DNA of 64,000 bases from Phyllobacterium myrsinacearum (GCF_002980555.1 NZ_PVBT01000002.1:310001-374000); one strand, 5' to 3'. Numbered from the stretch's first letter, positions 26,525 through 35,695 are shown. Notes: generated from the sequence alone by a model not told the origin. Numbers and translations are program-made.

Positions 26525-27948
26525 ATCCCGAAGAAATCGGGCTGGAAAAGCCAGGGCGTGCCTATTTTGCGCCCGACGATCTCAACGATCCGGCGCTGAC
26601 ACGCCTGATCTTCCGGCTCGGCCTGCCGGCCGTGGCGGGCCTGTCGATCAATGCGGTGCACCACACGATCAACATGGTGTTTGTCGGCATGATCGGCGCC
26701 CATGAGATTGCGGCCATCACCGTTGTCCTGCCGATCCTGATGATGATCGGCGCCATCGGCGAGGGGCTTGGTGTGGGGGTGGCGACCGCCATCGGGCGTG
26801 CCCTGGGCAGCAACAGCCCGCAGCGCGCCAATGTGACGGCATCGACATTCATGGTTTTGGCCGTGCCGATGGGTATCGCGCTCACCGCAGGCATCCTTGT
26901 CTTCCGGCGCGAATTGCTCGGCCTGTTCGGTGCCAGCGAAGCGATCATGCCGCTGGCCGAACACTATCTGATCATCGTCGCCTTCTCGGTGACGCTGACG
27001 ATGCTGCAGATACTGTCGGATTTCATCGCCATCTCGGAAGGCAATACGCGTTTCAGCATGTGGACGCTGCTCGGGTGTTTTGCCCTGAACATCATTCTTG
27101 ATCCGATCATGATCTTCGGGTTTGGCTTCGGGCTTGCAGGCGCAGCCATGGCAACCATCCTCTCGCAGATTGCGGCAATAGCGGCCTATGCGCTGTATTT
27201 CCGCAAGCGGATCGGCACCTTGCACCTGTCTGCGCGCTTTGCCGCGTTCCGGGCGGATATACTGAAGCCGGTATTGTCCATCGGCCTGCCGACGACGCTG
27301 ACCAGCATGCTGAGCAGCATCAGCTTTGCCGTGCTGTTTACCTATGCCGGGTTCTATCGCGGCGACGCCGGTATTGCCGGTGTTGGTATCGCGCTGCGGG
27401 TTCTCACTTTGGGTATGCTTCCCGTCATCGGTCTGTCGCTGGGCGGCCAGGCGGTCCTGAGCTTTGCATGGGGCGCGGGGAAGACGCCGCGATTGCTGGC
27501 GGCATCGAACCTGCTCCTGCTGCTGACGTCCGCTTTCTGCGTGGCCTATGGGCTTGGTGCCGTTCTCCTGCGCTATCCCATTGCAGCCATTTTCACCGAT
27601 GATCTGGAGATCGCCCGGATCGCCGCGCTGACCATCGTCGTCACCCATATTCCCTTCATCTTTTTCGGCATGCGGCAAATCCTTGTCGTTCTGCTGCAGG
27701 CACAGGGCAGGGCGCGGCTCGCCGCCACGATCAGCATCGCGCAGAACGGCTATTTCCTCCTGCCGCTGCTGTTTGTCCTGCCGCATTTCCTCGGCTTTGA
27801 AGGCCTTCTTGCCAGTCTGTTCCTTGCTCCGGCGCTGACCGCACTTCTCTCCGCCGTCATTCTTTTCACCACGCTGCGCCAGCTGCGCGGCGATACCGAT
27901 CTTCCCATCGCAACCTTCACCAACACCGTGTCTGAGAGGGCATCATGA
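26521..27948 (+). CDS. MATE-family efflux transporter, probable siderophore exporter
   Basis: This 475-residue protein has about twelve hydrophobic helices in two homologous halves, typical of MATE antiporters (LPAVAGLSINAVHHTINMVF in helix 1; GLPTTLTSMLSSISFAVLF opening the second half). It starts inside the stop of the acyltransferase gene and ends overlapping the start of the PLP enzyme gene. All three are therefore one tightly coupled operon under the ECF-type promoter at 25417. The context makes export of the finished hydroxamate siderophore the likely role, although MATE proteins also export drugs. Confidence 0.85.
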   Translation: MNPEEIGLEKPGRAYFAPDDLNDPALTRLIFRLGLPAVAGLSINAVHHTINMVFVGMIGAHEIAAITVVLPILMMIGAIGEGLGVGVATAIGRALGSNSPQRANVTASTFMVLAVPMGIALTAGILVFRRELLGLFGASEAIMPLAEHYLIIVAFSVTLTMLQILSDFIAISEGNTRFSMWTLLGCFALNIILDPIMIFGFGFGLAGAAMATILSQIAAIAAYALYFRKRIGTLHLSARFAAFRADILKPVLSIGLPTTLTSMLSSISFAVLFTYAGFYRGDAGIAGVGIALRVLTLGMLPVIGLSLGGQAVLSFAWGAGKTPRLLAASNLLLLLTSAFCVAYGLGAVLLRYPIAAIFTDDLEIARIAALTIVVTHIPFIFFGMRQILVVLLQAQGRARLAATISIAQNGYFLLPLLFVLPHFLGFEGLLASLFLAPALTALLSAVILFTTLRQLRGDTDLPIATFTNTVSERAS

Positions 27949-29132
27949 ACAAATCCATGCCACCCCATGAATTCGACCCAATGGAAATGCCGGACGATCT
28001 GTTTTCGCCGGTCGATACCGCTGCCTTCAATGCGGTTTCGCCGCCGATCTTCCAGACATCGCTCTTCACCTATGACACTTATGAAGCCATGGAAGATGTG
28101 TTTGCCGGGCGCGCGCGCAATTACATCTATTCGCGCGGCGACAACCCGACGGTACGCGAATTCGAATTGCTGACCGCCCGCCTGGAGGGCGCGGAAGACG
28201 GCCGCGGCTTCTCCAGCGGTACGGCCGCGATCACTGCGACGATTCTCAGTCTGGTTGAGTCCGGCGACCGCGTGGTTGCCGTCCAGCATCTCTACAACGA
28301 TATCTACCGGCTCTTCGTAAAACTGCTCGCCCGGTTTGGCGTCACGGTGGATTTCGTCGATCCGTCCAATCATGACGAAGTGCGCGCCGCCTTGCCCGGT
28401 GCGAAACTGCTCTATCTGGAAAACCCGACATCAATGGTGTTCGAACTGCAGGACATCGAAGCCCTGACGGCGATGGCCAAGGAATATGGCGTGACGACCG
28501 TCATCGATAATTCCTGGGCAACGCCGCTGTTCCAGAAACCCATTCAGCACGGCGTCGACATCGTCATCCACGCCGCTTCGAAATATCTCGGTGGACACAG
28601 CGATACGGTGGCGGGCGTTGTTGTCGGGCCGCGTGACCTGATCGCCAAGATCAACAGCTCGACCTATCCCTATATCGGCGCAAAGCTCTCGCCGTTCGAA
28701 GCGTGGCTGCTGCTGCGCGGCATGCGTACACTGAAAGTCCGGCTGAAGGAACACATGCACAACGGGCTCGTCCTTGCCAAGCACCTGCAGCAGCACGACG
28801 ACATCGCCCTTGTCCGTCATCCCGCTTTTTCAGACCATCCGGGCAAGAAGACGCTGACGGGTTTTTCCGGCCTCTTTGCCTTTGATCTGAACCCCGACAT
28901 CGATGTCGCGCGTTTCGTCAATGCGCTGCGCCACATCCGGCTCGGTGTCAGCTGGGGCGGACCGGAAACGCTGGTGGTCCCTGCCAAGGCCGCCTTGCAG
29001 ATTCCCGACCGGATGACCTCCTTCGTGCGCTTTGGCGTCAATCCGCAGACGATCCGCTTCGCTGTCGGTCTCGAAGAGCCCGAGGTCATCTGGACCGACA
29101 TCCAGCAAGCCCTCCACACCGCCAAGTTGTAA
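27945..29132 (+). CDS. PLP-dependent trans-sulfuration-family enzyme in siderophore operon
   Basis: This 395-residue protein belongs to the Cys/Met metabolism PLP family (cystathionine beta/gamma-lyase, O-acetylhomoserine sulfhydrylase fold). Lys213 in HAASKYLGGHSD is the expected PLP-binding residue, with Asp188 in TTVIDNSWATP contacting the pyridine nitrogen and FSSGTAAI binding the phosphate. The N-terminus has YSRGDNPTVREFE as in active family members. Its ATG overlaps the MATE stop. No sulfur-metabolism gene is nearby, so a role in making or tailoring a siderophore precursor is likely, but the reaction is unknown. Confidence 0.85.
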   Translation: MNKSMPPHEFDPMEMPDDLFSPVDTAAFNAVSPPIFQTSLFTYDTYEAMEDVFAGRARNYIYSRGDNPTVREFELLTARLEGAEDGRGFSSGTAAITATILSLVESGDRVVAVQHLYNDIYRLFVKLLARFGVTVDFVDPSNHDEVRAALPGAKLLYLENPTSMVFELQDIEALTAMAKEYGVTTVIDNSWATPLFQKPIQHGVDIVIHAASKYLGGHSDTVAGVVVGPRDLIAKINSSTYPYIGAKLSPFEAWLLLRGMRTLKVRLKEHMHNGLVLAKHLQQHDDIALVRHPAFSDHPGKKTLTGFSGLFAFDLNPDIDVARFVNALRHIRLGVSWGGPETLVVPAKAALQIPDRMTSFVRFGVNPQTIRFAVGLEEPEVIWTDIQQALHTAKL

Positions 29133-29210
29133 GCGAGGCGCTGGCAAAACAAAGTTGGTCAAGGCGGGTGAAAAAGACGGACATTTCGTCGAACGTGCCT
29201 TGACTCCGGC

Positions 29211-29233
29211 AACATGACAAATGTAGTCATGTT
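29211..29233. promoter_or_regulatory. Putative RirA (IRO) box 1 upstream of the siderophore receptor
   Basis: Perfect 8-7-8 palindrome: AACATGAC and GTCATGTT around AAATGTA, containing TGA-N9-TCA at 29215-29229. Its centre is 26 bp from that of the next box, about two and a half helical turns. Confidence 0.7.
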
Positions 29234-29236
29234 TTG

Positions 29237-29259
29237 AATATGAGAATAATACTCATATT
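29237..29259. promoter_or_regulatory. Putative RirA (IRO) box 2 upstream of the siderophore receptor
   Basis: Perfect 8-7-8 palindrome: AATATGAG and CTCATATT around AATAATA, containing TGA-N9-TCA at 29241-29255. It lies 40 nt before the receptor start. It also partly resembles a Fur box (TGAGAAT-A-ATACTCA), but in this bacterial group RirA rather than Fur normally handles iron. Confidence 0.7.
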
Positions 29260-29299
29260 AAATATCAAACAGTCTCAGGGTTTTAACGGGGGTTAGGTC

Positions 29300-31480
29300 A
29301 TGCGGGGTTGCAGGACGATGATTTGGAACGGGGTCAATTCAGCCGGACGCAAACAGCGTTCGCACAAATGTCTGCTGGTGACCACATCGCTGGCAACGCT
29401 CATGACTGCCAATCTCGCCTCTGCGCAGCAGGCACCCACCATTGAACTCAATCCGATCATCATCAACAGCGGCGACGATGCCACCGGCCCCGGCAAGGGG
29501 TATCTTGCCAACAGCACTTTGACAGGAACAAAGACCAGCACGCCGCTGCGCGAAGTTCCCCGTTCTGTTTCCATTATCACGCGCGAGCAGCTCGACGACC
29601 GTCCGTCGCAGCGAATCGAGGACGCGCTGGCCTATACGGCCGGTGTCACCAGTTCGCCCTGGGGTGTTGACGAGCGCTACAACCAGTTCATGATCCGTGG
29701 TTTTGACGTCGGCCCTTATTCCGTGTTCCGGGACGGGTTGCCGCAGAGAACTGTCGATTTCTCCGGTTTCAAGGCCGAGCCGTACGGTCTTGAGCGCATC
29801 GAGGTCATCAAGGGCGCGGCATCGGTGCTCTATGGCCAGAACGGCGCTGACGGTCTCGTCAACTTGACGACCAAGCGGCCGACCAAAGACCCGCTCTATA
29901 GTGCCTATGCCGGCTACGGCTCGCACAATACCTACGAAGTCGGTCTCGATGCCGGCGGTCCCCTGGACAAGGAAGGTGTGTGGACCTATCGCCTGACCGG
30001 TCTTTTCCGCGAGGGGCATGAGGCGATTGATTTTTCCAAGAACAACCGTGTGTTCATCGCGCCGGCGATCACATGGTCGCCAAGCGCCGACACGTCCCTG
30101 ACGGTCTTCGCCAACTATCAGTGGGACAAGCTTCCGCCCAACGCGTTCTTGCCCGTTGCGAGCCCGCTTCATCCCAATCTGCCGAAATTCTCGCGCAATT
30201 TCACCACGTCGGACCCGGATTTCGACCGCTTCAACGCCAATCATGGCTCGATCGGTTATTCCTTCGAGCATCGTTTCAACGATGCATGGACGGTTCGCCA
30301 GAACCTGCGCTACACCTCGCAGGATACGGATTACCGGCACCTGTATTACACCCAGATGCTGGATGAGCAGACTTTGGGCAGAGCCGCCTTCACGGTTGAC
30401 GAAACGGCGACCATCTTCAGCGTCGATAACAGCGCCCAGTACGACTACCAGTCCGATCACATTAAAAACACGTTGGTGATGGGCCTCGATTACAGCCGCT
30501 ATACGGTTGACGGTCACAATGGATACGCAGCCGGCCCCGGTCTCAATTTCGAGAACCCGGTTTACGGCATCGATGTGCCGATGCCGGGCACGATTGTCGA
30601 CCGGAAGACCACGACCGATCAGATCGGCATCTACGCGCAGACGCAGACCAAGATCAACGATCACTGGCTGCTCAATCTCGGCGGGCGGCAGTCCTGGTTC
30701 GAGGAAAGGACGGATGACCGCCTGAGCAATACGAGAACGGATACATCGGACAATGCCTTCACCGGCAATGTCGGCCTCGGCTATCTCTTCGACAATGGCA
30801 TTACGCCCTATGCCAGCTACTCCACGTCGTTCGTGACCAATATCGGCCAGGATGCCCTGACCAGTTCGCCTTTTGCGCCGTCAAAGGCGCGGCAATACGA
30901 GGTCGGCGTCAAATATGATCCTGATTTCATGCCGGCGCATTTTACGGCCGCCTTGTTTGACATTACCAAAACCAATGTTCTGGCCTTTGTCAGCGACGGT
31001 GCATATCGCCAGATCGAGGAAGTGCGCCATCGCGGTTTTGAATTCGAATCCACGGTGGATCTTTTCCACAATGTCAGCCTGACAGGCAGCTACACCTATC
31101 TTGACGCTGAAATCACCGCGAGTTCCCTGCCTGAAGTCGGCAATAGCACGCCGATGGTGCCCAAGAACCAGGCCTCGCTCTGGGCCAAGTACACCTTTGA
31201 CTCCGGCCTTCTTCAGGGGCTCAACGTCGGCTCCGGCATCCGCTATATCGGCAGTTCCGTCGGCAGCGGCGCCAATGGCAAGCAGGTGAACGTTCCTGAC
31301 TATACGCTGGTCGACGCCGCCGTCAGTTATGAGAAGAACGGATGGAAGGGGGCTCTCAAGGTCAGCAATCTCTTCGACAAGGGTTACTACTCCACCTGCT
31401 CGACCGACTATGACAATGCACCGATGTGCATCTATGGCGAAGGCCGGACAATCAAAGGGACCTTGTCGGTCAAATTCTAA
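29300..31480 (+). CDS. TonB-dependent ferric-hydroxamate receptor (FhuA/FoxA-like)
   Basis: This 726-residue outer-membrane receptor has a signal sequence ending ANLASAQQA (about residue 43) and a plug domain with REVPRSVSIITREQLDD and PYGLERIEVIKGAASVLYG. A 22-strand barrel follows, ending in TIKGTLSVKF with terminal Phe. Two Cys near the C-terminus (CSTDYDNAPMC) match a conserved loop of FhuA/FoxA-type receptors. It opens an operon with fhuC, fhuD and fhuB homologues, in the order known for E. coli fhuACDB. It should import the hydroxamate made by the neighbouring genes, or xenosiderophores. Two tandem IRO-type boxes precede it. Confidence 0.92.
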   Translation: MRGCRTMIWNGVNSAGRKQRSHKCLLVTTSLATLMTANLASAQQAPTIELNPIIINSGDDATGPGKGYLANSTLTGTKTSTPLREVPRSVSIITREQLDDRPSQRIEDALAYTAGVTSSPWGVDERYNQFMIRGFDVGPYSVFRDGLPQRTVDFSGFKAEPYGLERIEVIKGAASVLYGQNGADGLVNLTTKRPTKDPLYSAYAGYGSHNTYEVGLDAGGPLDKEGVWTYRLTGLFREGHEAIDFSKNNRVFIAPAITWSPSADTSLTVFANYQWDKLPPNAFLPVASPLHPNLPKFSRNFTTSDPDFDRFNANHGSIGYSFEHRFNDAWTVRQNLRYTSQDTDYRHLYYTQMLDEQTLGRAAFTVDETATIFSVDNSAQYDYQSDHIKNTLVMGLDYSRYTVDGHNGYAAGPGLNFENPVYGIDVPMPGTIVDRKTTTDQIGIYAQTQTKINDHWLLNLGGRQSWFEERTDDRLSNTRTDTSDNAFTGNVGLGYLFDNGITPYASYSTSFVTNIGQDALTSSPFAPSKARQYEVGVKYDPDFMPAHFTAALFDITKTNVLAFVSDGAYRQIEEVRHRGFEFESTVDLFHNVSLTGSYTYLDAEITASSLPEVGNSTPMVPKNQASLWAKYTFDSGLLQGLNVGSGIRYIGSSVGSGANGKQVNVPDYTLVDAAVSYEKNGWKGALKVSNLFDKGYYSTCSTDYDNAPMCIYGEGRTIKGTLSVKF

Positions 31481-31493
31481 GGTCAAAGATAAA

Positions 31494-32273
31494 ATGAACG
31501 GAACGTCCTTTTCCCTCAGTGGTGTCGGTTTTGACATCGACGGAAGAACTCTGCTTCATCCGCTGACACTGGACGTTCCGAAAGGGGAGGTCGTCGGCAT
31601 TCTGGGCCATAACGGTTCCGGCAAGTCGACGCTCCTGAAAATCCTAGCCCGGTTCCAGGCGCCGACGCGGGGGCGGGCTGATTATCGCGGTCAGCCGCTC
31701 ACATCGTTCCGCCCCAAAGACTATGCCAGGAAGGTTGCCTATCTGCCGCAGCAGACGCCGGACACCGATGGCATGACCGTGCGGGAAGTGGTTTCGCTCG
31801 GCCGCTATCCATGGCACGGGGCGCTTGGCCGCTTCTCACTTACCGACCGGACCAAAGTGTCCGAAGCCCTTGACTTGACGGGGCTGACGCCGTTTGCCGA
31901 TCGTATCGTGGACACGCTGTCGGGCGGCGAACGGCAACGCGCCTTTCTCGCCATGCTCATTGCGCAGGATACGGAGTGCCTGCTGCTGGATGAGCCGATC
32001 TCGGCGCTTGATATCAACCACCAGATCGAAGTGATGAGCCTCATCCGCATGCTGGCGCATGAGCATGATCGCTCGGTCCTGATCGTCCTGCACGATATCA
32101 ACATGGCCGCGCGTTTCTGCGACAGGCTGATCGCCCTGTCGGGCGGCAGGCTGGTGGCTCACGATGCAACCGATGCGCTGATCACGGCCGACAAACTCAA
32201 TGCCATTTACGGGGTCCGCATGGGTATTTTCCGCCATCCGGAAACGCAATCGCCCATAAGCTACGTTCTCTAA
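31494..32273 (+). CDS. fhuC: Ferric-siderophore ABC transporter ATP-binding protein, FhuC-like
   Basis: This 259-residue ATPase has Walker A GHNGSGKST, the signature LSGGERQR, Walker B CLLLDEPISALD and the H-loop VLHDINMAARFCDR, all characteristic of the FepC/FhuC group. It starts 13 nt after the receptor stop with AAGG upstream; longer in-frame versions would read through the receptor's 3' end. It energises the FhuB-type permease two genes downstream. The H-loop and signature are intact, so it should be an active ATPase. Confidence 0.92.
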   Translation: MNGTSFSLSGVGFDIDGRTLLHPLTLDVPKGEVVGILGHNGSGKSTLLKILARFQAPTRGRADYRGQPLTSFRPKDYARKVAYLPQQTPDTDGMTVREVVSLGRYPWHGALGRFSLTDRTKVSEALDLTGLTPFADRIVDTLSGGERQRAFLAMLIAQDTECLLLDEPISALDINHQIEVMSLIRMLAHEHDRSVLIVLHDINMAARFCDRLIALSGGRLVAHDATDALITADKLNAIYGVRMGIFRHPETQSPISYVL

Positions 32274-32286
32274 GGATCGGATATTG

Positions 32287-33159
32287 ATGATGGCCGCGCT
32301 GCGCCGCCGCGATTTTCTGTTCGGCTCAAGCCTTCTGCTCGCATCGCCATTCTTCATGCGCGCCGCCAGGGCCGCGTCGCCGCGCATCATTTCGCTGGAC
32401 TACGGCCTGGCGCAGACGCTGATCGAATTCGGCACGCCGCCCGTCGGCCTGATCGACACGCCGGGCTGGTATGACTGGGTGATGGAGCCGCCCTTGCCGC
32501 CGGGCATCGCCAATGTCGGTTCCAACTACGAGATCAATATGGAAATGCTGCAGCTGCTGCAGCCCGACTTGATCATTTCGACACCCTATCTCGAGTGGAT
32601 CAGGCCGCAGCTTGAGACAATCGCGCCGGTCAAATCCTTTCCCATCCACGCGGTGGGGTCGTCACCCTATCCGCATATCATCGCGGCAACGCTGGAGCTG
32701 GGGCAGATCGTCGGGCAGCCGCAGCAAGCGCAGGCCCTGATTGACCGCACCGAGCGGGACCTGCTGGCGGCAAAGGCGGCAACCCGCCGTCTTGCCGAGC
32801 AGAAGCTGGCCATCATGACGTTCATGGATGCCCGCAACATTCGGGTTTATGGTCCGGGCGGTATCTTTCAGGACGTTCTCGACCGGCTTGAGCTGCAAAA
32901 TGCCTGGACACGGCGGACCAATGAATGGGGTTTCAGCGATGCCGGGCTTGCCGATCTCATCGGCATCGGCGACAGCCGTATTTTCTACATGGACCCGGTT
33001 CCAGCGGATGTTCTCGCCGGATTGGCGGGAAGCCCTTTGTGGCAGGCCATGCCGTTTGTTCAAAAGGGCCATGCGCAGCGCATGGCCAGTGTTCTGATGT
33101 TCGGTGCCTTGCCATCGGTCTCCCGCTTCGCCCGTCTCCTGGCAGAGGTCAAGGTCTAG
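32287..33159 (+). CDS. fhuD: Periplasmic ferric-siderophore binding protein, FhuD-like
   Basis: This protein of about 290 residues belongs to the class III (FhuD/BtuF) binding-protein family. It has a twin-arginine signal (LRRRDFLFGSSLLLASPFF), then PRIISLDYGLAQTLIEFGTPPVGLIDT, and DLIISTPYLEWIRPQLETIAPV as in FhuD. Export by the Tat route is plausible, as for some iron-binding proteins. Either of two adjacent ATG codons (32287, 32290) may be the start, with AAGGA upstream. Its stop abuts the start of the fhuB homologue. Confidence 0.88.
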   Translation: MMAALRRRDFLFGSSLLLASPFFMRAARAASPRIISLDYGLAQTLIEFGTPPVGLIDTPGWYDWVMEPPLPPGIANVGSNYEINMEMLQLLQPDLIISTPYLEWIRPQLETIAPVKSFPIHAVGSSPYPHIIAATLELGQIVGQPQQAQALIDRTERDLLAAKAATRRLAEQKLAIMTFMDARNIRVYGPGGIFQDVLDRLELQNAWTRRTNEWGFSDAGLADLIGIGDSRIFYMDPVPADVLAGLAGSPLWQAMPFVQKGHAQRMASVLMFGALPSVSRFARLLAEVKV

Positions 33160-35154
33160 ATGCTGCGCACATCCTCATCTCAACGGCTCATCTGGACATG
33201 CCTTCTATGGTCGCTTGCGCTTGGAGCCGCGGCATTCAATCTGTGGCCGATGATCAACAGGCTTGGCGTTCAAGCAGTCTTCCTGCCTCCATTGGCGAGC
33301 GATGGCGACGCTGTCCTCCTGCATTACAGCCTGCTGCCGCGTCTGGCCATGTCCGTTGTGTGCGGCTTTGCCCTCGGGCTTTCCGGCGCGCTTTTCCAGC
33401 ACGTATTGCGCAATCCGCTGGCATCGCCCTCGACGCTGGGTATCGAGGCCGGGGCGCAACTGGCGCTTGGCGTGGCGATCCTGTGGTTTCCGGCCCTGCT
33501 TGGCTGGAGCCGGGACCTCACCACGGCCATTGGCGGGTTTGCCGCCATGGCCGCCGTTTTCGCCGTGGCCTGGCGTTTCCAGTTCCAGCCGGTCACCGTT
33601 ATCCTCACGGGTCTTGTCATGGGGCTATATTGCACCGCGATCACGACCATCATGGTGCTGATGAATGATCATTATCTCGCCGGCCTGTTCGTGTGGGGCG
33701 GCGGCTCGCTCAATCAGAACGACTGGCGCGACGTCAGCGCGCTCATGCCCAAAATCGCTCTCTTCACATTTCTGGCGTTTCTTCTCGCCCGGCAACTGAA
33801 TGTGCTGACCCTCGGTGATGCAGCGCAGGGGCTCGGCATGAAGCTTCACACCACGCGTGCCCTGACCCTGATGGTTGCCGTTGCATTGACGACATTCACG
33901 GTGAGCGTCGTCGGCATCATCGGTTTTCTCGGCCTTGCCTCGCCGGCCATTGCCCGTGCAATCGGCGCGCGGCGTATCCGCGACCGGCTGATTGTCGCGC
34001 CCCTTATCGGTGCCGGGCTGCTTGTTCTGATCGACCAGATTCTGCAGATGCAGGCGGCGGTGACCGGCATTCTGCTTCCGACCGGTGCGGTGACGGCGCT
34101 GATCGGCGTGCCGGCCTTGCTGATCGTGATGTTGCGGCGCAAGGCTGCCGGGCAGCCGACAGCTGCTGCATCGCCGGTGCGCAGGAGCCGGAATCCGGTG
34201 ATGCTCCTGACCACACTGGCCGGTCTGCTGCTGCTTGCCTGTGTTGCCGCCATCTTTGTCGGCCGCGGCATCGACTCCGCCTGGGCCATTCATACGGGCG
34301 CCGTGTTGGATACGCTGTTGCCATGGCGATTGCCGAGATTGGTTGCGGCCGTTTCGGCCGGCATGATGTTGGCGCTCGCCGGCAGCCTGCTGCAACGGTT
34401 GACCAGCAATTCCATGGCCAGCCCCGAGGTGCTCGGTGTGAGCGCGGGCACGGCCTTCGGGCTGCTGTGCGTGCTGTTCGTGGTGGCGCAACCCGATTAC
34501 ATCGACAGGCTGCTTGGCGGCTTTCTCGGCGCGTCTGCGGTCCTTATTGCCCTCTTTGCCATGAGCTGGCGCAAGGCGCAGTCGGGCAACCAGTTCCTCA
34601 TTGTAGGCGTCTCGCTGAGTGCCTTCCTGACAGCGGTTGTTTCAGTCATTCTGGCCTCGGGCGATCCGCGCGCCATGTCGCTGATCAGCTGGATGACGGG
34701 GTCGACTTATAGCGTTACGGCCTCCGCAGCGGTCATATCGCTGGTCTGCGCCGTCGTGGCAATGGCGGTGGTGCCGGTTTTCCTGCGGCCCTTGCAGCAT
34801 TTCGCTCTGGGTGAAATGTCCGCCCATTCCCATGGTGTCAATGTCAGGACATTCCGCATCCTTATCCTCGGCTTTGCCGCCCTGTTGACAGCTATCGCGA
34901 CGCTCGTCGTCGGGCCGTTGAGTTTTGTCGGTCTGATGGCACCGCACCTTGCCCAGCGCATCGGACTGACACGTGGATTTGCGCATCTTCTCGGTACGGC
35001 TTTGTTCGGCGCGCTCTTGATGGCGATCGCGGATTTCATCGGCCGCACGGCGTATTTCCCGTGGCAATTGCCGACGGGATTGATCGCGACGCTTCTGGGC
35101 GGTCCGGTGTTTGCGCTGCTGCTCCTGCGCCCGCGCAAGGCCGCAAAGTCCTGA
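33160..35154 (+). CDS. fhuB: Ferric-siderophore ABC permease, fused double-length FhuB-like
   Basis: This 664-residue protein contains two FecCD permease halves in tandem (about residues 1-330 and 340-664), as in E. coli FhuB. Each half carries the family motif near its N-terminus (LPRLAMSVVCGFALGLSGALFQ; LPRLVAAVSAGMMLALAGSLLQ) and a GLASPAIAR / GLMAPHLAQR coupling region for the FhuC ATPase. The ATG directly follows the fhuD stop. It is the last gene of the receptor-fhuCDB operon and ends 1 nt before the convergent sigma-factor gene. Confidence 0.92.
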   Translation: MLRTSSSQRLIWTCLLWSLALGAAAFNLWPMINRLGVQAVFLPPLASDGDAVLLHYSLLPRLAMSVVCGFALGLSGALFQHVLRNPLASPSTLGIEAGAQLALGVAILWFPALLGWSRDLTTAIGGFAAMAAVFAVAWRFQFQPVTVILTGLVMGLYCTAITTIMVLMNDHYLAGLFVWGGGSLNQNDWRDVSALMPKIALFTFLAFLLARQLNVLTLGDAAQGLGMKLHTTRALTLMVAVALTTFTVSVVGIIGFLGLASPAIARAIGARRIRDRLIVAPLIGAGLLVLIDQILQMQAAVTGILLPTGAVTALIGVPALLIVMLRRKAAGQPTAAASPVRRSRNPVMLLTTLAGLLLLACVAAIFVGRGIDSAWAIHTGAVLDTLLPWRLPRLVAAVSAGMMLALAGSLLQRLTSNSMASPEVLGVSAGTAFGLLCVLFVVAQPDYIDRLLGGFLGASAVLIALFAMSWRKAQSGNQFLIVGVSLSAFLTAVVSVILASGDPRAMSLISWMTGSTYSVTASAAVISLVCAVVAMAVVPVFLRPLQHFALGEMSAHSHGVNVRTFRILILGFAALLTAIATLVVGPLSFVGLMAPHLAQRIGLTRGFAHLLGTALFGALLMAIADFIGRTAYFPWQLPTGLIATLLGGPVFALLLLRPRKAAKS

Positions 35155-35155
35155 C

Positions 35156-35695
35156 CTAGGCCGCCTTGAGTGACTGCTCGCAGTAGCGGTGCGCATCCTT
35201 GATCATGAAGTTCACCAGGGTTCGCGACACGCCCAGTTCTTCGGCAATGTCCTTCTGCGGGACACCTTCGATGCGGTGCCGGATGAACGCGTCATGGGTG
35301 CGCTTGGGCAGATCCTTCAGCGATGTCATGACCCGGTTGAGGGCCTCTGTCATCACGATACAATCAAGCGCGTTGACGCAAGGGGCCGGCACGGAATCCA
35401 CGCCATCCATCGGCATGAGGTTCTTCTTCTCGTGCTGGCGCTTTCGTGCCTCGTCGAGGGCAAGATTATAGACCATGCGGCAGGCATAGCCGACCGGGCA
35501 ATGAATGCAACTGGTCTGCATTGTGCAAGCTTTGACGATGGCGTCGTGAAATATATCCTCTGCCTGTGCATGGGAGTGCACTACACTTTCGGCAATAACT
35601 ATCAGTTTATTTTTATATTTAACCAGTGCATCAACAAGAACATTTTCATCATAAAGACTTTTTTCTTTTGGCATGATCTTTATTCTTTTTTGCAT
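35156..35695 (-). CDS. ECF sigma factor, iron-starvation (RpoI/PvdS/FecI) type
   Basis: This sigma-70 family protein of up to 179 residues has only regions 2 and 4. Region 2 includes HAQAEDIFHDAIVKA and GYACRMVYNLALDEARKR; region 4 includes GVPQKDIAEELGVSRTLVNF. The length and the Cys-containing insert (CTMQTSCIHCPVG) fit FecI-like ECF factors. No anti-sigma (FecR-like) gene lies beside it, as with PvdS and RpoI, which are controlled at transcription. The start may instead be the ATG at 35674. Convergent with fhuB, it probably recognises the two TAAAT-N16-CGT promoters at 25.4 kb. Confidence 0.85.
   Translation of the reverse strand: MQKRIKIMPKEKSLYDENVLVDALVKYKNKLIVIAESVVHSHAQAEDIFHDAIVKACTMQTSCIHCPVGYACRMVYNLALDEARKRQHEKKNLMPMDGVDSVPAPCVNALDCIVMTEALNRVMTSLKDLPKRTHDAFIRHRIEGVPQKDIAEELGVSRTLVNFMIKDAHRYCEQSLKAA

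Noticed and set aside
26278-27786. Long minus-strand frame opposite the MATE gene
   Set aside because: The predicted peptide is almost all Gln, Arg, Asp and His, a typical antisense shadow; the plus strand has a clear MATE protein with coupled neighbours.
29241-29255. Fur box at the receptor promoter
   Set aside because: It partly fits a 7-1-7 Fur pattern, but the perfect 8-7-8 symmetry with TGA-N9-TCA, repeated next to it, fits the rhizobial RirA motif better. In this order Fur homologues usually act as Mur for manganese.
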